This document shows, piece by piece, positions 44,958 to 56,534 of a stretch of 64,000 nt of DNA. A model generated the notes under the pieces. The model was not told the DNA's origin, did no database searches, and was given only the letters and a program-made list of their open reading frames with translations. Both the position numbers and the translations under genes were made by a program. Position 1 is the first letter of the stretch. Each line of letters starts with the position of its first letter. The stretch spans positions 250,687 through 314,686 of the forward strand of contig JALECJ010000257.1 of assembly GCA_023515745.1 (NCBI GenBank). The letters are read 5' to 3'. The stretch is from Amoeboaphelidium protococcarum (lineage: Eukaryota > Aphelidiomycota > Aphelidea).

Positions 44958-45602
44958 TCATTGTCTAGGTGATCGACATAAAACAGCAAAAGGACTATTA
45001 GTTCTAGGATCCCACACAAGCGTATCGGCTTTCTTATTATTTATCACTTACAATTGAGTTAGTGACGCGTTACTATTAGATTTCCGCTCACTTTAAGGAG
45101 AAGTAATGAATTGAGCAAGTAGTGCACCATCACTCTCATGCTCAGACAGAGATCCGCAACTAAAATAGGACGTTTTTAAAGAGGAGGAGGCAGGCGAGTG
45201 GTTGGAGTGTTACGATCGCAGCGAGGAACTCAGCGGCGCAGCAGCAGTGTGGCGCGCAAAATAATCGGAGAAAGAGGACCCCACGCTGAGAGATGCCAAA
45301 CTAAGCTACTGGATAGCAGATGCTGATTGTGACAGTACACTCTCCCCACTAAATCTAAAGGCTCGTGGAGATGACGCGCTCTGAGAATCTCCGCCATTGG
45401 TTATATTAGATTTCCGTGATAGAGACCACCTTCTGAGTTGACTAAATCCATTATACTCTTCAAAAGCACTGAATCGATCGACATTTCTTCCTGATATGCT
45501 GCAGAGTCCAATGCTTTCTCCATAGCTTTAAGGATTTGCAGATTTTTTAACAGGCATATTGATAGCCTATGATTTCTCAACAGGTTCCATTTCTCTATCC
45601 AT
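44958..45602 (-). CDS. Hypothetical Ser-rich protein
   Basis: This 214-residue intronless ORF (MDREMEPVEKSQAINMPVKK) closes at TGA 44958. About a quarter of it is Ser; it contains FSAFEEYNGFSQLRRWSLS, GSSFSDYFARHTAAAPLSS and a conserved-looking C-terminus KKADTLVWDPRTNSPFAVL. Regularly spaced RxxS sites suggest phospho-regulation (14-3-3 type RWSLSRKS). No family is recognised. It lies between DPH4 and the MITE-bearing intergenic region. Confidence 0.55.
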
Positions 45603-46210
45603 AACTTATTAACTTAATTAGCTATAGCAATGTCCCTAATGTGGATTACAATAAATGAGGCGATGTAAGACTGTGCGTGTGGCTTTGCAAGTGATGGCGG
45701 GATTTCCTAAACCGGAAATAAAACGAATTTGGTTTCGCGCGATTGGTAAATCGCTGGCCAAGTGAGCGATAGGAACGAGACGCGTAACAACAAAGAGTTT
45801 CAGGGGCATGGGAAAGTGACATCAGTGATCTAGTCGAATCGAAACTTGATTAAAGGTTCAGATTTGACTCATTCACTAATCCGGCACATGGGCGCCGTCT
45901 TTATGAAGAGGAAACTTATAGTTATCAGGTCTATCGTAAGCCGATATTAGAGCGTTAGAGAGAATTGTTTTCGCTTTGTTTTTCTTTCGGCATCCCGAGC
46001 GAAAAAACTCAAGTTTTTAGAGAGCGAATTTATTCCGGGCGATGTTTGCTTCGTAAAATGCCGACAAAAGCGAGAAAGATTTTTTACTCGCGAACGAAAA
46101 ATCGCCTGTTTTCTCTTCATTTTTAGCTCGCTTTGTTTGTGAAACGGCCCCGAGCGAAAGAAAAGCGAAGCGAAAACAATTCTCTCTAACGCTCTATTAT
46201 ATATATTAAA
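45603..46210. other. Intergenic region bearing a MITE
   Basis: This 608-bp stretch has no credible ORF. The 45950-46194 element (separate entry) takes up 245 bp. The remainder, 45603-45949, has an inverted-looking TTCCTAAACCGGAAA near 45703 that I cannot assign. Confidence 0.5.
45948..46196. mobile_element. MITE with TA duplication and about 40-bp inverted ends
   Basis: The 245-bp element 45950-46194 starts GAGCGTTAGAGAGAATTGTT and its end is the reverse complement. The first 29 bases match perfectly and the next 10-12 have two mismatches (GCTTTGTTTTTCTTTCG versus GCTTCGCTTTTCTTTCG). TA dinucleotides flank both ends (45948-45949, 46195-46196). A TA duplication and long inverted ends fit a Tc1/mariner-type miniature element. 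The interior holds further hairpin-like CGAGCGAAA/TTTCGCTCG runs and no ORF. It lies 16 bp downstream of the Misato stop codon, so may sit in its 3' UTR. Confidence 0.85.
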
Positions 46211-47830
46211 TCACAAATCGTAATCTTCAAAGTTAGCAATATAATCTTGAAGTTGGTGATTGGCATTTGTCACTTCTTCTCGTAATTCCTCATTTACCAA
46301 CTGTTTTGGACGCGTTAGACTCTGCTTCAGCCATTATAGGTGCAATTTGGAGGACTTGGATGAGTACAGCGTTGTCACAGAAGAGACGACGCGTTCATGT
46401 TACAGCTAATCTTCATCATTATGCTCGGCACCATCATCAAAAGTTGTGCTAACTATTTTAGGAAACGGAGTCTTGACTGGATAGCCTTGTTTAGTTCTTA
46501 AAGCCTTTGTGCCATAGCATTTATTTATTTGAGCCATCTGCATCTCTAAATCCGACAAATTTTAGCTTTCAAAAGCTTCACCAGACAATACCACATACTG
46601 CGAATATAAATCGCAGACTGGATCCTCAGTAAACGAACGCTAATCTTTCATCACAGATTTCAAATCATTACCACTATTTTTAAGAGGAAACTGGGTGGAA
46701 AGATTTCCAATTCTGCATGGGCTCATAGAAGTGACTAAACCGGTCAAATATCCCATATCGATACCACCTGAATACAGACCAACAGGTAGCAAACTTTACT
46801 ACACCGCCTGAGAAATTAAAGCGCTGGTATTATAATTAATATTCTTAAAGCAAGAGAGATGGCCAGTACCAGAATACTTTGCAGCCGCATTAATATCAAT
46901 TGGAATATACAATTGGGTTTGATCAATCAAATCTGCCGAGCTCATTGACGTGTTCATACGTGCTGATTGACCATTCTACACAAACGGTATTATATTATCG
47001 CGACAGACTAGATATAACACTTACATTTTAATCTAACGTTTCCTTATCATAGAATCCAAAAGCCATAGCGGGAATCTTAGGAATATCATCACGTAAGATC
47101 TCCAAAAATTTGGAGCACACTCCACCGAAACCATTCATTTAATCAACTAGTACATGTATACCATTGAGCTAATCAGCATCTTCTAGAAAATATCTAAATC
47201 GTTCATCATAAATATCGTCAATAACTTATGGCGATGACATATACTCACGACCAGCTAGAAAATCCATTATGCTATAGGGAGGGCAGCCGATGAAAGACTT
47301 CGGATGATAAAAGCACCGATTGTAATCCGTCCAGTTCTACACTTAAGAGCTTAAATCTTTTAACGTACCATCGCATCCATGTCCTAGACTCAGTTCTTGC
47401 ACATATTAACTCTCTTTAAGATCATCTTTTGCCATAGTCTCCACATCTCCATGCCAAACGAGCGGATCCGCTGATTGACTAATATCAGCGTAAAGCTCAT
47501 TCTCTTATCTAATAGTACTAAAATTCTCGTGATTGTCAAATATCAAGATCCTTGGCGTAAAAGTCTCTTATCCCTACAATAGATAAAATGGCGTGCAATT
47601 GATATTTTATCTCTGGTAGACATACTTACATTCAGATTCATGCCTTCGCGGTACCACGTATGAAACTCAAACTCTTGGATCGCACTGGTATCATTCATTA
47701 AGTGGTCCTACACAGATTATGGTCAATAGATATTGTACTTGGTATAGTATAATCCTACATAAGCGTTCCATTAGTGGGCAGCTACGTGATTAGCAAAGTT
47801 TCCAAATTACAAAGTGATAATTTGCTTCAT
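46211..47830 (-). CDS. MSTO1: Misato/DML1 tubulin-like mitochondrial inheritance protein
   Basis: Misato proteins have a tubulin/FtsZ-like fold and act in mitochondrial distribution. Start MKQIITLQFGNFANHVAAHQ is the diagnostic N-terminus. Exon 2 (introns 47574-47629 and 46976-47024) carries QETFTPRILIFDNHENF. IHVLVDQMNGFGGVCSKFLE is the glycine-rich segment similar to tubulin's loop. The C-terminal half includes LTGLVTSMSPCRIGNLSTQF. The 504-residue product is close to yeast Dml1 and human MSTO1. TGA 46211-46213. The call is confident. Confidence 0.92.
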
Positions 47831-47950
47831 GGTTCGTGTATTGATTGATAACGGTATAAATTGAGAGAAAATGATGAGAAGCAACGCAGAAATCCACTGA
47901 TTCATAAATTTGTGATCCTCGCATTCATCTTCACGTTTGTTTCAACACGT

Positions 47951-49204
47951 TCAAAGCATATATTTACGAGTGGGCACAATATTAGCGGACAGCAAGGAGT
48001 CAATGAGCCATTAAGCGGACACAACTTAAACGTTCGCGTTGTGAAGTTTCTACAAAAACTTGCTCAACTTGCTCATTTGGTGATCGGATGTCTCCAGTCC
48101 TACAATTATTAGAATATTCGCCACTTTGTCAACATTCACGGACTGTAAACTCTTGATATTGACAATGTCTATTGATAACTACTAGGATATCTGTTTGATA
48201 TTCTCGTAAGTCAAAGAGTTCAGAGCACCGTATGGGACTAAGCAGCAGCGACTAAAGTACGTTTCCAGACGGTCTAATTAAAACTTTTAGTACTTAACAG
48301 GACTTTTGATCAAATACTAATCTTCGCGCAACCAACGCTAGGCATAGTAACTGTCAATCAACCATCTCAGTTCAATGATAGCAACGCGTCTGATGGATGC
48401 TAGAAGAGTTTTGAAGGTCTCTGGTGGATTTCTTGCTACGTTTCCTTCCACCACCAAATGGGTAGTTGGCTACTCAATGTTGTATGTGAATTTCAAATCC
48501 ATCCCATACTAAGCAAACTTTTCAGAGTTGATAAACTTGGGCAGCCCAACATCCGGATCAAATCCACTAAAACACACGACAACTTCACGAGGCTATTCTT
48601 TAGTTTTCTTCAGCTATGATAAGTCACTGTCATTCGCAAGTGGCATCATTGAACAAGTCCGAGCCTTCTTCGATATCAACGTATCATTCTGTTGCCTTGT
48701 ATATGAAGTACTAGGCCTTTACACAGAAGTAACCTTATGAGGGCGTTTCACAGAGAACAAACTTAAATCTGTGGTGTTGCTTCGTTTCAGAGTTTGCGGC
48801 ACCCTTGTTTTCTGTTTCAGAGACGCGCTCCGTTCACTTTTGTCATTCAACTTGGGAATAGGATCTTCCGTGGTGGGAGACTATTACGACGCGTTCATAA
48901 GCTGTCCTAATTACATTTTGTCCTATAGCAGTTGCTTGCATTATAGAAAATTGACCACAACCTTTTCAATCTTCTTATCAATCAAGATACTCCCCAGATT
49001 CAATCTTTTGTAACAGAGAGGACAAGCAGCTGATGTACCTTGTTGACTATTCAAACTTTCCTATAGATGAGTGTCTAAACACTACTTGCAAAACACGTGA
49101 AGACAGCCAGTTCGAACTGGCCCAGAGAGTAAAGACAAACATATGCAACATAGCAAACAATTCTCAATGGATTAAATCACCGATGTAAACGTGTTTTGTT
49201 CCAT
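47951..49204 (-). CDS. BRCA1-like RING and tandem-BRCT protein
   Basis: This 417-residue intronless protein combines a C3HC4 RING (NCLLCCIC...GCLHVFCKQCLDTH...ACPLC) at residues about 20-75 with two C-terminal BRCT modules. The first has VVVCFSGFDPDVGLPKF, THLVVEGN and IELRWLIDSYYAQRWLRED; the second has ILIIVGLETSD and VVSAQWLIDSLLSANIVP. Both show the W-x-x-x-S/C BRCT anchor. The arrangement matches the BRCA1/BARD1 family, i.e. a DNA-damage ubiquitin ligase reading phosphoproteins. No ankyrin repeats are present, and the Ser/Gln linker is short. Which of the two it is cannot be decided. TGA 47951; start ATG 49204. Confidence 0.85.
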
Positions 49205-49488
49205 GTTATACGACAACTCGGTATTACGTGATGCGTTAGTTGAAACAATGTCATATGATGATAAGGAGAAAAAAAAACAGGTGACGGACGCGAGTCTTAT
49301 CAGATTAAATACCGTGATCAGGGGCAAGTCGATAATATATGCTGCCTTACACCGATGTAATCACAGATCTTGTAATCGTCTGTGCGCCGCCTTTCTTACC
49401 TTCTAGTAGATTATAATAATAATACAATAGTATAATACGGAAATTAGAATTGATGATGTTAATGCAGCGGTAATATATAGTACAATAG

Positions 49489-52400
49489 ATGCTGTTTACG
49501 TTCATTGCATGGACGATTATGGTTGTAAATTGTTAGAGTGTGATGAATGTCACCGATGCTGAGGATTTGATATAGACCAATATGACTTATACAGTTACGC
49601 GAAATAATTTAACTACTGGAGTCAATGAAACAGTGTCAATGAACACTAATAGCAGTAAAGTTTTAGACTCTTTAAAATATGAGTTATTCAATGATAATAC
49701 CACGTTTACGATGCCAGATAAGGATGTGATCTCTGCTAATATCACCGCACAGATAGATGAAGAGGAAATGATTCCAGATATACTGAAAGACTTCAGTGTT
49801 AATTTTTAGTAGTAGAATAACTAATCGTAATCTCTTATGCATAATAATTCTGAGGCTGGTGGATTTGCAGCTGATTATCACTAATATGTCGTTGATGGAT
49901 GCCCGCCTGATTATGTTGCTGTGAATGGACGATGCTGGATTTCGAAATCTCCTTATTGGATTTAGGTGCAGAGTAAATTTATGCAAGACTACAATTAAGA
50001 AGGGAGTGTTGGTGATTGTAAAGATGATCAATGCTTCAGAAATGTGTCGGCGCATAGATTTGTAGTAGAGCCAAGGACGGGTTAGAATGATTTACTTGGA
50101 GATTTGTCTGTCCCTAACATTGTATTGACTCTATGGCACGATGGTCCTGGCGATTTATAGATTTTCTCTACTCAATGGAATGATACTCTTGGTGTTGATT
50201 AGCTACGTACAATAAGACAGGATCAGTATTTTTATATGAAATCCAATATGTTGGGCAAAGTGGTATTTTCCGTGGTTCACCCTGATGAGATATCCGACGA
50301 AGACGCGCTTCTCATGCCTTTGATTAAAGTACATGCTGATTTTATGCCTGACTATGAAGCTGTTGCCTTCCCTGTCAATACGGCGGCTTTACACAGTCTT
50401 GCCAGTATAGATCCTGTGCGGCTCTAAATGTATATGTAGGATAAGTTCAACAACACTGAAGTGCCGTCCAATGGAGATATTGACGCCGTGGCTAGTACTA
50501 TGAAGAGCCTTATTCTCCCGATTCTGTAAAGTAATATAGTGTCGACTGATGAAAGTCATCCGCGGCTCCTTAGACGATCTTTATTTGAAGATTTGAAGCG
50601 CCAGAAAAGTTGTAAAGCTGCTTATCATCCTCATAGCAATTTTGTTTATGCTCAAACTGTGTATAGTGGCGCTTAAAGTTAAAGACGGATATCCAATGAT
50701 GTTTAAGAGCCTTTTGAGATTCGATTCAATCGTGACAAAGATGGATCTGATGGAAGAGTTCGCTTCATTAAGCACACCTTTAAATCTATACGGAAGCGAC
50801 AATTGGAGATTGCAGAATATGATAGAGTTCAAGCAGGTAGAAAAGTTCGGCTTCATAAGCGTAGTTTCTTTAGTAACTTGTGGGGCAAGATAAAAACTGC
50901 TGCCCAATCCGTTGGCGACGTGTTTAAAGACGTATTTGTCACTTTGCCAAAGTCATTCTTTAATGCCACTGCATGGAAGGAGGGCAAGAATGGATTCATA
51001 AATAGCTTCAATGCTGGTGTGAAAAGTGCTGCTGTGAATTCTGTAGAAGCGATGAGAGATGTTATTGCGGTGGTACCATTTGGCGAGATGATCAATAAAG
51101 GACTGGGTATTGATGATTTGGTTCAAGCTGTCAAGGACTGTGAGGTTATTTTTGTTACGCCTATAGAGTTTGGACTGAATCTGATTATCAAAGGGCCCAA
51201 GGGAACAATTGAACTTCTAGTCAAGTAAGTTTAGACTCTAGTACCTGTGCTTGTTGGAATATTAAAGAAAATTGGCCTCGTCATACGCGACATATTCAAG
51301 TTCATCGTTGCACTGTTCAATTGGGATGACGTTTTGATGAACCACAAGATCTTGCTCTCTCACTACGCCAAGATGCCGACATTCATCAGAACTAATGTCA
51401 CTGGTGCCAATGGAAGATTCAGTAATGATCTATCGAGCATGGTGGAGACGCTGGGTAATCTATCATCTCAAGCTAGCACGTTGTTCACTACTGGTCAGTT
51501 TGATTCTTTCGGATCGCTGGTCACAACGTCTAATAGATAACTTTATTAGAACTTGACGTCCAATCCTGCTCTCAATACTTAGTTCCAAGGTAGTGGTGGT
51601 CCGGCTGACATTCAGGGTACCTATGTTGGTGATATCGTGTCTAACAATATTGGTCAATTGTAAGCTGATATTAATCCTGCTGATCATGCATCATTTAAAT
51701 AGCTCGCATCCGATACTATCAAGAGCATGTCTGATATAATGAAAAATAATGCGTCTGCTATTTTGCAGGAGTTCAAATCGCTTGGAAATGAGCTGGGCTA
51801 ACGAAGTTGGAATTTTACCGCTATATTTGGAACAATTAGTCGAATATTCTAATATTCAATATAGATTCTGGTTGCAGAGGCGTTGCAGGTCATCTTGTTG
51901 TATTTCAATCTGCTGCTGAACATATTTGACAAGATCATGAGCGTTCGCCTTAGGATTCCATTCATCACAGACTTTTATGAGAAAGTGGTGACTCGTGGCA
52001 AAGCTTAGTTGACACTGTATGGTCTCTTTTCTCTGTGTGCCGCTGTACCTGTCACTGTTGGATTCAAAATGTTTAATGCTGGCAAGAATATATTTACAGA
52101 GCAGGAAGTTAATGTGCTGGTGGCCACCTCTTAACCGGAAAAGTATGTCGACAATCTGGTTGACTTTGCCATGCAGGTGCCGAATCAGAATTCTACTCGA
52201 CTTCGAAATATGTACCGCAAATCTGTTTCCTACATACTAGGATCCGCATATTCTGTCGGGCAATTTCTCTCTGCATTGGTTGGTTTCGTAACTGACTTGA
52301 ACTCTGTGCTATTTCTAATACGGATGCCATTCCAATTCCTCTCTCTCATGTGCAACTTTCCCTGGTCTTGGTACACAGACACTCTGACTACGGTTGGCGT

Positions 52401-52803
52401 CAACGTTAGATTTATCGGCTGGCTTACGCAATTTCTCGGTTTCCTAACTGGATGGATGGCTACGTGTCCATAGATAACTGGATTTCCTTGGGGCGCCTTT
52501 ATTGGTTTGCTCTTGTCTGCTGTGCCGAATGTGTACATGATCATCAACGTGATGGTTAAAGATTTTATCCTCGCTAGAGATACAGATTCCAAGGTTGAAG
52601 GTATTAGCACGGTTGATATTTTGCTGAAGGGTCTGGCACGACTGATGATGGTTCTACCTAATTTTCTCATTGTTGTTCCCTCGATCGGAATGAAGGTGGT
52701 GTCATATGTGACTATTCATCAAATTATCCTGGCCGGAGCTGCTATTCATGTTGGACGACTTTTTATTGATATGGGATCACTGAGCGTATATAGTACGCCT
52801 TGA
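49489..52803 (+). CDS. Large secreted/membrane orphan with N-terminal signal peptide, 1104 residues
   Basis: One frame of 1105 codons with about 40 TAA/TAG codons, closed by TGA 52801-52803. MLFTFIAWTIMVVNCQS is a cleavable signal peptide. The ectodomain (residues about 18-340) has sequons and an odd CPPDYVAVNGRCW cysteine pair. A basic processing-like LLRRS occurs, and a later VRLHKRS. From about residue 440, helical segments continue: SVGDVFKDVFVTLPKSFF; then IFKFIVALFNWDDVLMNHK. The last 350 residues hold about six membrane helices, e.g. ITDFYEKVVTRGKAQLTLYG, IGLLLSAVPNVYMIINVMV. I cannot name the family. The FNWDDVL block resembles uncharacterised large fungal/bacterial proteins, from memory only. 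Function unknown. Confidence 0.75.
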
Positions 52804-53163
52804 ATAGACAGACTTCTAGATATAATTAAAGATGAAACTATTAGAGTGATTAAATAATAGATGGTACATTATTGCTGAATCTTTATGTGGATTAATTTTT
52901 AGACACTATAGCAGTTTACCATACTTACGGTACTTCCGATCCAATCAGAGCGCTCACTTTAAGAAGGCGCATTGTCACGAGATTGAGTCTGTGCAACGGC
53001 GAAGTTGCAATCAACCAATCAGTGTGATACTTGGCATGGATGTGTCCGATTGCAGTTCACACTTGTACCATTTCTCTTCTCTTCTAAGAGTAAGTAAAGC
53101 TGAACACTTTGAGCCAAAAACCCTTTTATAAAGGCTAAATATTTAAATATCACGAATTAGATT
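52804..53163. other. Intergenic region
   Basis: These 360 bp contain no supported ORF or repeat. The promoter of the low-complexity gene should be at its 3' end. Confidence 0.4.
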
Positions 53164-53689
53164 ATGGTAAGCTCTTAACTAAATTTAAATGTTCGCTTCA
53201 ATTTGATAACTCTATGTGTAGTCTTGTAAAACTTCGCCTGTGCACCCGCTGCCTCAAAGGCAACATATAATAACTGTGACGCCAATTAGACCGCATTCTG
53301 CACAGCCTGTATTTCTGAAAGTGCAGTAAGATGTGATGGATAATGATGAACGCGCGTCAATAATGACAGGATTGAGTAAAACCCCAGAGCCGCGCTCCAA
53401 CGATGATTCTGCTGATACAATCCAAGCACCGCTGCCACAATGCTCTAGCAATCAGTCGATGTCTCAGCTCAAAAGACCAACTCTATCTGTGCACAGCGTC
53501 GGATCTTATTAGCATAGCGATTAGCCTTCCAACTACGTGATGCCTTCTCCGATCCAGCGTTCAAACAACCCGCTCTGTAATTTGAAATCTCCTGTGGCTA
53601 CCAAATCGCCAAACTATTAGCAGCGTGGTCGCTCCCAGTCAATACCTCACCATCCATCCTCTATCAAGTTTATCTAAAACTTTTAATGA
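53164..53689 (+). CDS. Hypothetical low-complexity protein
   Basis: The first exon would be just an ATG (53164-53166), spliced by a typical intron (53167-53221, GTAAGC...TGTAG) to CKTSPVHPLPQRQHIITVTP. This gives 156 residues, ending TGA 53687-53689. The protein is rich in Ser, Pro and Gln, with KSPNYQQRGRSQSIPHHP and FIQNFQ. Without the ATG exon the first start is 53334 (MDNDERASIM). No family or fold is recognised. The clean frame with recoded Gln codons supports coding. Confidence 0.5.
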
Positions 53690-53863
53690 TTTGACATGTA
53701 AATGTATATTCTTGTGATGACTTCTAGATTTAATTCTGTTTTCTCTTCGCTTGTTGATGGATTTTCAACTTTGTCCCTTAACAGCTTTACTAAGCGCGCA
53801 AAGAGAAAACTAGAAAAATAATTTTATTATAACATTTCTATAGCTGAGATAGTAGCAAAAATA

Positions 53864-55363
53864 ATGGCCGAACAAGAGTATCATATAGTCAGGGAAGGAA
53901 AGGCTGAGATATTATTTGCCAAGGATAACGTGTTCTACAGCCCGGTCTAGTAATTCAATAGAGACTTGAGCATTGCGGTTCTTCGTGTTTTCGCTGAGCA
54001 GTATGGTCCATAGAAGACTAATGATACTGATAGCAAAGGCTTATCTGTGCTGGAGGCTTTATCTGCCAGTGGTCTCCGGTCGATCAGATATGCCAAAGAG
54101 ATTCCTGATATACTGGATCGCATATTGGCGAATGATATGTCGCAATACGCGGTAGATTGTATGCAGAGAAATGTTGAACACAACAAATTGCCATAAGGTA
54201 AGATGACGCCGCACATGAGTGATGCCATCGATTTGCTATACTCTTAGAAAACTAAGCGAGAGTTTGACGTTATTGATATTGATCCTTTTGGCTCTGCTGC
54301 TCCGTTTGTTGATGGCACTGTTTAAGCGGTTAAGGATGGCGGCCTTCTGTGTATCACTTGTACTGATATGGCTGTTCTGGCTGGCAATAATCCTACCTCT
54401 TGCTTTGCCAAATATGGCTCCATACCTGTGAAAACTCCGGCTTGTCATGAACTTGCTCTGAGAATCCTGCTAAACTTTATCAAGACGTGCGCCGCCAAGT
54501 ATAAGCGTCATATTGAACCATTGTTGAGTGTGAGTGTGGATTATTATGTGCGCGTATTTGTTCGCGTCCATGACAATGCAGCGGAGGCTTTGAAGCTTTG
54601 TGCCAGTACCTCCACTCTGTATCAGTGTTGTGGCTGTAAATCTTACGAGCTAGCTCCTTTTGGTACTTTTGCTGACCCATCGAGTCGCGGCGGGGCAAAA
54701 TTTTCATATGGTCGATTACCTGCAGGTATGTCTGATAAATGCTCGTAGTGTGATGCTGTCTATCACATTGGTGGTCCAGTATATTCGGGTCCTATCCACA
54801 ATTAAGAGTTTGTGAGAGCACTGGTAGATCATTTGAATTAGGAGTCTAGCAGTGCACTTTATGGCACTTATGAGAGAATGTTGGGCATGATCTCAGTGAT
54901 ATCGGAGGAGTTGCCCGATGTGCCACTATTCTATACTGTGGACAAGTTGTGTTAAGCTGTGCGAGTATCATGCCCTCCAATGGTGAAGATTAATTCTGCT
55001 ATTCTGAATGCTGGATATCGTGTCTCCATGTCTCATTGCCATTAGCACTCTTTGAAAACTGATGCACCAATAGATGTGTTGATGGATATCCTGAGATGCT
55101 TGAAGCTAGAGTGTGGCCCAATAAAGTTGGACAAGTTTCCTGATAAGAGTGTACAGTAGAATTTGCTTCGTAAAGAGCCCAAATTGCGTGCAGACTTCAC
55201 TATACACCCAGATGCCAACCCACAATCTCGGAAGTTCAAACTGAATCGCTTCGAAGATCATAAAGGTATGAACTGGGGACCAAGAAGTAAGAAGGCTGTG
55301 AAGAGAAAGTTGGAAATTGAAGCCGACTCCAAGCAAAGTCAAGAACAATCTATAGATCATTGA
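53864..55363 (+). CDS. TRMT1: tRNA (guanine26-N2)-dimethyltransferase TRM1
   Basis: TRM1 dimethylates G26 of many tRNAs using S-adenosylmethionine. The 499-residue intronless protein shows [20 protein letters not shown] and [10 protein letters not shown] at the N-terminus. [17 protein letters not shown] is the SAM motif. [20 protein letters not shown] is followed by [20 protein letters not shown], the catalytic/SAM core [17 protein letters not shown] supplies a Cys pair, and the C-terminal domain is [21 protein letters not shown] basic tail ([13 protein letters not shown]) likely binds tRNA or directs nuclear import. TGA 55361. Very confident. Confidence 0.96.
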
Positions 55364-55408
55364 ATTTAGGAAATACCAATCGTATATTAAATTAAATCTT
55401 CTAATCAA

Positions 55409-56338
55409 TCAGTTGTCACTGTTCTGGTAGAGTTTCAAGAACCTTGAATACGAATCTTTGCGCATCAATTCAAAGACATACTCTCTGCACTCCACAAATA
55501 TCATAGAGTCGTATCGTTTGTCTTCATCAATGCACTTGACAATCTTCTGTTTTAGTCTATTTGGAATATTAACTTACTTGCCAGCCCCTGTAGCCAAATA
55601 AGTCGCGTAGATGAGCTTTACCGAATGCCTCAAGATTCGCCGATCAATCTGCATACTCGTTATGATATCATTGTTGACCATTTGGCTAATTGCCTCGGAC
55701 TGAGAAGGCACTATAATCGACTCCAACGACTTATAGGTTTTAGAAAGATCAGCAGAAGAGCACGTATTGTCTGATGAAGCAGAGACTATTGATCCAGACT
55801 CTTCCCTGTGCAGAGTCGCTTTCTATTTCTTATATCGTTTATAAAGTAGATTATGATTTCGCAGAGCCAGACAGAATTCCAAATTCTCCTCCGAGTGCTC
55901 CTTACGCGATAGATATTTGTGGTAGAGCATCAACTCATTTGATGGATGTTTAAATATCATCATTGATCTAAATGCGGAATCTTATTACAAATATTGCTGT
56001 TCTTGGCGAGCAGTTTCACCTGTCTATTCCCGACGCACTTGATGATGATTACGATTACTGTTGGTATTCAGAGCATCACTAGCTTTATCGCCAACAGTAG
56101 CAATTCGTCTCAAAGGATTCTTAGCTTTGGGTGACGTTGGTGACACACGCGTAAAAAATTGCACTCCATTCTTTTGATTAGTTTAAACCATCAGCCTGCA
56201 CTTTTGATCTCCATGAGCATCCTTCTCCTTAATTTTACCATATTCTATCATTCTATATCGATCCTGTTTTTTATTAATAGTCCAGGATTATTTAATTGAG
56301 AAATTAGTATTATTTAAACAGTGAAAATGATGTCCCAT
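55409..56338 (-). CDS. RGS-domain protein (regulator of G-protein signalling)
   Basis: RGS proteins accelerate GTP hydrolysis by heterotrimeric G-alpha. The C-terminal part shows MMIFKHPSNELMLYHKYLSR and SEENLEFCLALRNHN. The rest of the RGS bundle is interrupted by a Ser-rich insertion. TYLATGAGKQVNIPNRLKQK, VKCIDEDKRYDSMIFVECRE and EYVFELMRKDSYSRFLKL are the second half. The frame is 309 residues from ATG 56338 or 280 from ATG 56251. Both are in the same frame. Upstream of 56338 the frame stays protein-like (RVHHARTHSRDC) back to an in-frame TGA at 56393, so the true start may be spliced. The RGS call itself is good. Confidence 0.78.
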
Positions 56339-56534
56339 GAGCTCAGGATTAGCCGTACAGTCACGAGAATGGGTTCTTGCATGATGCACGCGTCAACCAA
56401 TAGGATCATTACACGTTTTACAATGATTATTATAAAGTCTTTTAGTATAAAGATGCTTACATTAATTAAGCGTAAAATAGTATAATCAAAGATATGCTCA
56501 AGTTAAATGAAATGTATATATCTCTAATTAGTAT

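Noticed and set aside
45850-45880. GGTTCAGATTTGACTC, T-loop-like, possible tRNA
   Set aside because: No matching acceptor, D-arm or anticodon arm nearby. No convincing tRNA or rRNA was seen anywhere in the window.
49191-49555. + strand frame MFCSMLYDNSVLRDALVETM with Cys-rich end, closed by TGA near 49553
   Set aside because: It overlaps the start of the RING-BRCT gene and the signal-peptide start of the 1104-residue gene in another frame; more likely divergent promoter DNA.
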